Shown: positions 13,327 to 14,235 of the stretch, piece after piece
Numbering within the stretch: the first letter of the stretch is position 1
How the letters are laid out: every line of letters begins with the position of its first letter
Source of the DNA: Acidobacteriaceae bacterium
Lineage (GTDB): Bacteria > Acidobacteriota > Terriglobia > Terriglobales > Acidobacteriaceae
Assembly (NCBI GenBank): GCA_003165855.1
Contig: PMXH01000510.1
Location: 2,533-16,767 of the forward strand
Direction: 5' to 3'
DNA: 14,235 bases
Position numbers and translations under genes: made by a program
The notes under the pieces: model-generated
What the model was told of the DNA's origin: nothing
What the model saw: the letters and a program-made list of their open reading frames with translations, nothing else
Database searches by the model: none

Positions 13327-14235
13327 ATGCTGAGCAAGAAGCACATAGTCGTCGGTCTGGGCGAATTGCTTTGGGATCTATTGCCTGCCGGAAAACAGCT
13401 CGGCGGAGCGCCGGCCAATTTTGCTTACATTACTTCATTGCTCGGGGATGAAGGCATTCCCGCCAGCCGCCTGGGTGAGGACGCTCTCGGAGCGGAAGCG
13501 ATCCGTCGCCTCGGCGGGCTCGCTCTTCCCACTGAATTCATTCAGAAAGACGCGGACCATCCCACCGGAACGGTGAAGGTTGAAGTGGACGGCACCGGTC
13601 AGCCGAGGTTTGAGATCTCCGAGTCCGTGGCATGGGATTTTCTCGATTGGACGCCGCAGTGGCAGAAGCTTGCTCAACAGGCCGACGCCGTGTGCTATGG
13701 ATCGCTGGCGCAACGATCGGAACGCAGTCATGCCACGATTCGTAGTTTCCTGCTCGCTTCGCACCCAAGTGCGGCGCGGGTTTTCGACGTCAACTTCAGG
13801 CAACACTTCTATACCACGCAAGTTTTCGCCGAATCGATGAAACTGGCAACCATCATCAAACTCAACCATGAGGAACTCCCGAGAATCATGCGTTTGTTCG
13901 AACTCGAACATCGCAGCGAGGAAGACTCGGCCCGGCGCCTGCTCACTTTGTATGAACTGAAGCTAGTCTGCGTCACGCGCGGCGATGGCGGCAGCATCCT
14001 GGTTTCGGTCGATGAATCCAACCAGCATCCGGGTTTCAAAGTGAAGGTTGCAGATACTGTCGGAGCGGGCGATGCGTTCACGGCAGCTCTGGTGCACGGC
14101 TATCTTCGCGGAACCTCGCTCGCGCAGGTCAATGAAACCGCCAACCGCGTCGGCGCGTGGGTCGCCAGTCAGTCCGGGGCAACGCCACCCTTGAAGCCAG
14201 GCGGCTTGGCGCAAACGTTGGCCGAGATCGGCTAG
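13327..14235 (+). CDS. PfkB-family sugar kinase, fructokinase-like
   Basis: This is a cytoplasmic ATP-dependent kinase of the ribokinase/PfkB fold, most like fructokinases. The 302-residue product begins MLSKKHIVVGLGELLWDLLP, followed by LGGAPANFAY (25-34), the sugar-binding signature common in fructokinases. Near the end is DTVGAGDAFTAAL (243-255), the second PfkB signature with catalytic base Asp249. The start at 13327 matches where the fold begins; an ATG at 13258 would add 23 residues with no similarity to the family. The ribosome site is weak in either case. The stop codon is the last codon of the window, so the gene is complete. Its neighbours, an exported alpha-glucosidase and an exported GH130 enzyme, suggest it phosphorylates a hexose released outside the cell. 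The exact sugar, fructose or another, is not determined by sequence alone. Confidence 0.9.
   Translation: MLSKKHIVVGLGELLWDLLPAGKQLGGAPANFAYITSLLGDEGIPASRLGEDALGAEAIRRLGGLALPTEFIQKDADHPTGTVKVEVDGTGQPRFEISESVAWDFLDWTPQWQKLAQQADAVCYGSLAQRSERSHATIRSFLLASHPSAARVFDVNFRQHFYTTQVFAESMKLATIIKLNHEELPRIMRLFELEHRSEEDSARRLLTLYELKLVCVTRGDGGSILVSVDESNQHPGFKVKVADTVGAGDAFTAALVHGYLRGTSLAQVNETANRVGAWVASQSGATPPLKPGGLAQTLAEIG

Overview
The window looks like ordinary chromosome from a soil-type Acidobacteriota, probably class Terriglobia. The basis is a moderately high G+C content, strong Shine-Dalgarno sites, a Tat-exported FG-GAP/ASPIC-UnbV (CRTAC1-type) protein of a kind abundant in that phylum, and exported glycosidases. 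The taxonomic call is an inference. I see no phage, transposon, CRISPR array or RNA gene.

Region 1 (1-5880, minus strand) is an arginine biosynthesis operon in transcription order argR-argC-argB-small ORF-argF-argG-argH. argH runs off the left edge and lacks its C-terminus. The genes are packed with overlapping stops and starts: argR/argC TGATG, argC/argB GTGA, argB/small ORF ATGA, argF/argG 8 bp, argG/argH ATGA. The one gap, between argB and argF, is filled by a 22-codon ORF whose stop runs into the argF ribosome-binding site. argD, often found in such clusters, is absent here. The operon has a clear sigma-70 promoter (TTGACA, 16 bp, TAAGAT). Just downstream of it lie two ARG boxes, which together form a perfect 14-bp inverted repeat ending three bases before the argR start codon. 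ArgR therefore very probably represses its own operon when arginine is plentiful.

Region 2 (6054-8359, plus strand) is a glpF-glpK pair for glycerol uptake and phosphorylation, separated by 26 bases. No glpD or glp regulator is visible.

Region 3 (8386-14235) is a group of carbohydrate-related or exported proteins in alternating orientation. They are a GH13 alpha-glucosidase with a Sec signal (minus), a seven-repeat FG-GAP/ASPIC-UnbV protein with a Tat signal (plus), an exported GH130-family mannoside-active enzyme (minus), and a PfkB-family sugar kinase resembling fructokinases (plus), whose stop codon is the last codon of the window. The divergent spacer 10093-10242 carries a GC-rich palindromic element and candidate overlapping promoters.

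The best candidate for something undescribed is the 22-codon ORF embedded and translationally coupled inside the arginine operon. Next comes the operator that doubles as a possible mRNA hairpin in front of an argR start with no Shine-Dalgarno. Most of the rest is well-understood metabolism.
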